Origin: B8-G4 sp033720735
GTDB lineage: Bacteria > Bacteroidota > Bacteroidia > Chitinophagales > Saprospiraceae
Assembly: GCA_033720735.1 (NCBI GenBank)
Contig: JAWWBX010000042.1
Span: 1 to 21,284, forward strand
Length of the DNA stretch: 21,284 nucleotides
Direction of reading: 5' to 3'
Shown here: piece by piece, positions 21,123-21,284 of the stretch
Numbering within the stretch: the stretch's first letter is position 1
How the letters are laid out: each line of letters begins with the position of its first letter
The notes under the pieces: model-generated
What the model saw: only the letters and a program-made list of their open reading frames with translations
What the model was told of the DNA's origin: nothing
The model's database searches: none
Program-made: the position numbers and the translations under genes

Positions 21123-21284
21123 TCAGATGGTTGGATCAGATGACGTTTTACTGCGTGCAACATACGCATTGGGCACGTTCGGGATAGACATGTCCACGCC
21201 GTACTTGTACCGCAAAAGTGCCCGGATATTGTCTGCGATCTGTCGCTCATCCCGGTGAAACTGCGGCAGGTTGCCCATCATCGC
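21123..21284 (-). CDS. C-terminal fragment of an unidentified minus-strand gene
   Basis: A 53-residue open tail running off the right edge and ending in TGA at 21123-21125, three bases after the convergent neighbour's stop. The peptide includes MGNLPQFHRDERQIADNIRA and YKYGVDMSIPNVP. The frame is intact and the composition looks protein-like, but no family is recognised from this piece. It is shorter than typical ORF cut-offs, so it could be missed. Confidence 0.6.
   Translation of the reverse strand, partial: AMMGNLPQFHRDERQIADNIRALLRYKYGVDMSIPNVPNAYVARSKTSSDPTI

Overview
This 21.3 kb window looks like chromosomal DNA from a fairly GC-rich member of the Bacteroidota, most plausibly near the Saprospiria. 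The evidence is an OmpA-family protein carrying many SprB-type repeats, an alpha-2-macroglobulin-like protein with a TonB plug but no barrel, a large Asp-box (BNR/VPS10-like) exoprotein, a Tat lipoprotein sugar-isomerase homologue, one TAnnTTTG promoter box, and few Shine-Dalgarno sequences. The taxonomic guess rests on family knowledge, not on a search. No rRNA, tRNA, CRISPR, transposase or phage gene was seen.

Layout. (1) 1-2585, plus strand: the C-terminal part of a cytochrome P450, a single-pass membrane protein with a periplasmic tail, and a polytopic membrane protein resembling a GT-C glycosyltransferase; the genes are closely packed and probably one operon. (2) 2568-4297, minus strand: a 2,4-dienoyl-CoA-reductase-like SDR and a PAPS-type sulfotransferase joined by a one-base TAATG overlap. 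The sulfotransferase runs tail to tail into the GT-C gene. (3) 4467-8987, plus: a 1506-residue secreted protein with a beta-propeller-like N-terminus, 14 SprB-like repeats and an OmpA-like C-terminus. (4) 9011-12342, minus: a right-handed beta-helix exoprotein, an HD-domain protein and a Tat/lipobox sugar isomerase/epimerase. (5) 12343-12923: a 581 bp gene-free stretch packed with repeats, followed by a conserved helical protein of unknown function (12924-14417, minus). (6) 14584-15693, plus: a VOC-superfamily protein with a clear terminator, then a two-helix membrane peptide coupled by GTGA overlap to an eRF1-domain-3-like protein. (7) 15801-18449, minus, and 18600-21119, plus: the Asp-box protein and the macroglobulin/TonB-plug protein, divergently transcribed. 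The tail of one more minus-strand gene enters at the right edge.

Two observations stand out. The 14 SprB-like domains alternate between two types, A and B, in seven pairs. The two cysteines that a usual SprB repeat carries together are split between the pair: type A keeps only the N-terminal one and type B only the C-terminal one, in 14 of 14 domains. Second, the gene-free stretch near 12.5 kb is a mosaic of small hairpin elements: a 24 bp element present twice in exact inverted orientation, about 12 tandem copies of a 23 bp unit apparently grown from half of a hairpin element, and another hairpin of the same family. One 24 bp copy supplies the last codons of the neighbouring 497-residue protein.

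Most of the window otherwise looks like ordinary envelope, exoprotein and metabolic genes of this phylum; I see no defence system or biosynthetic island.
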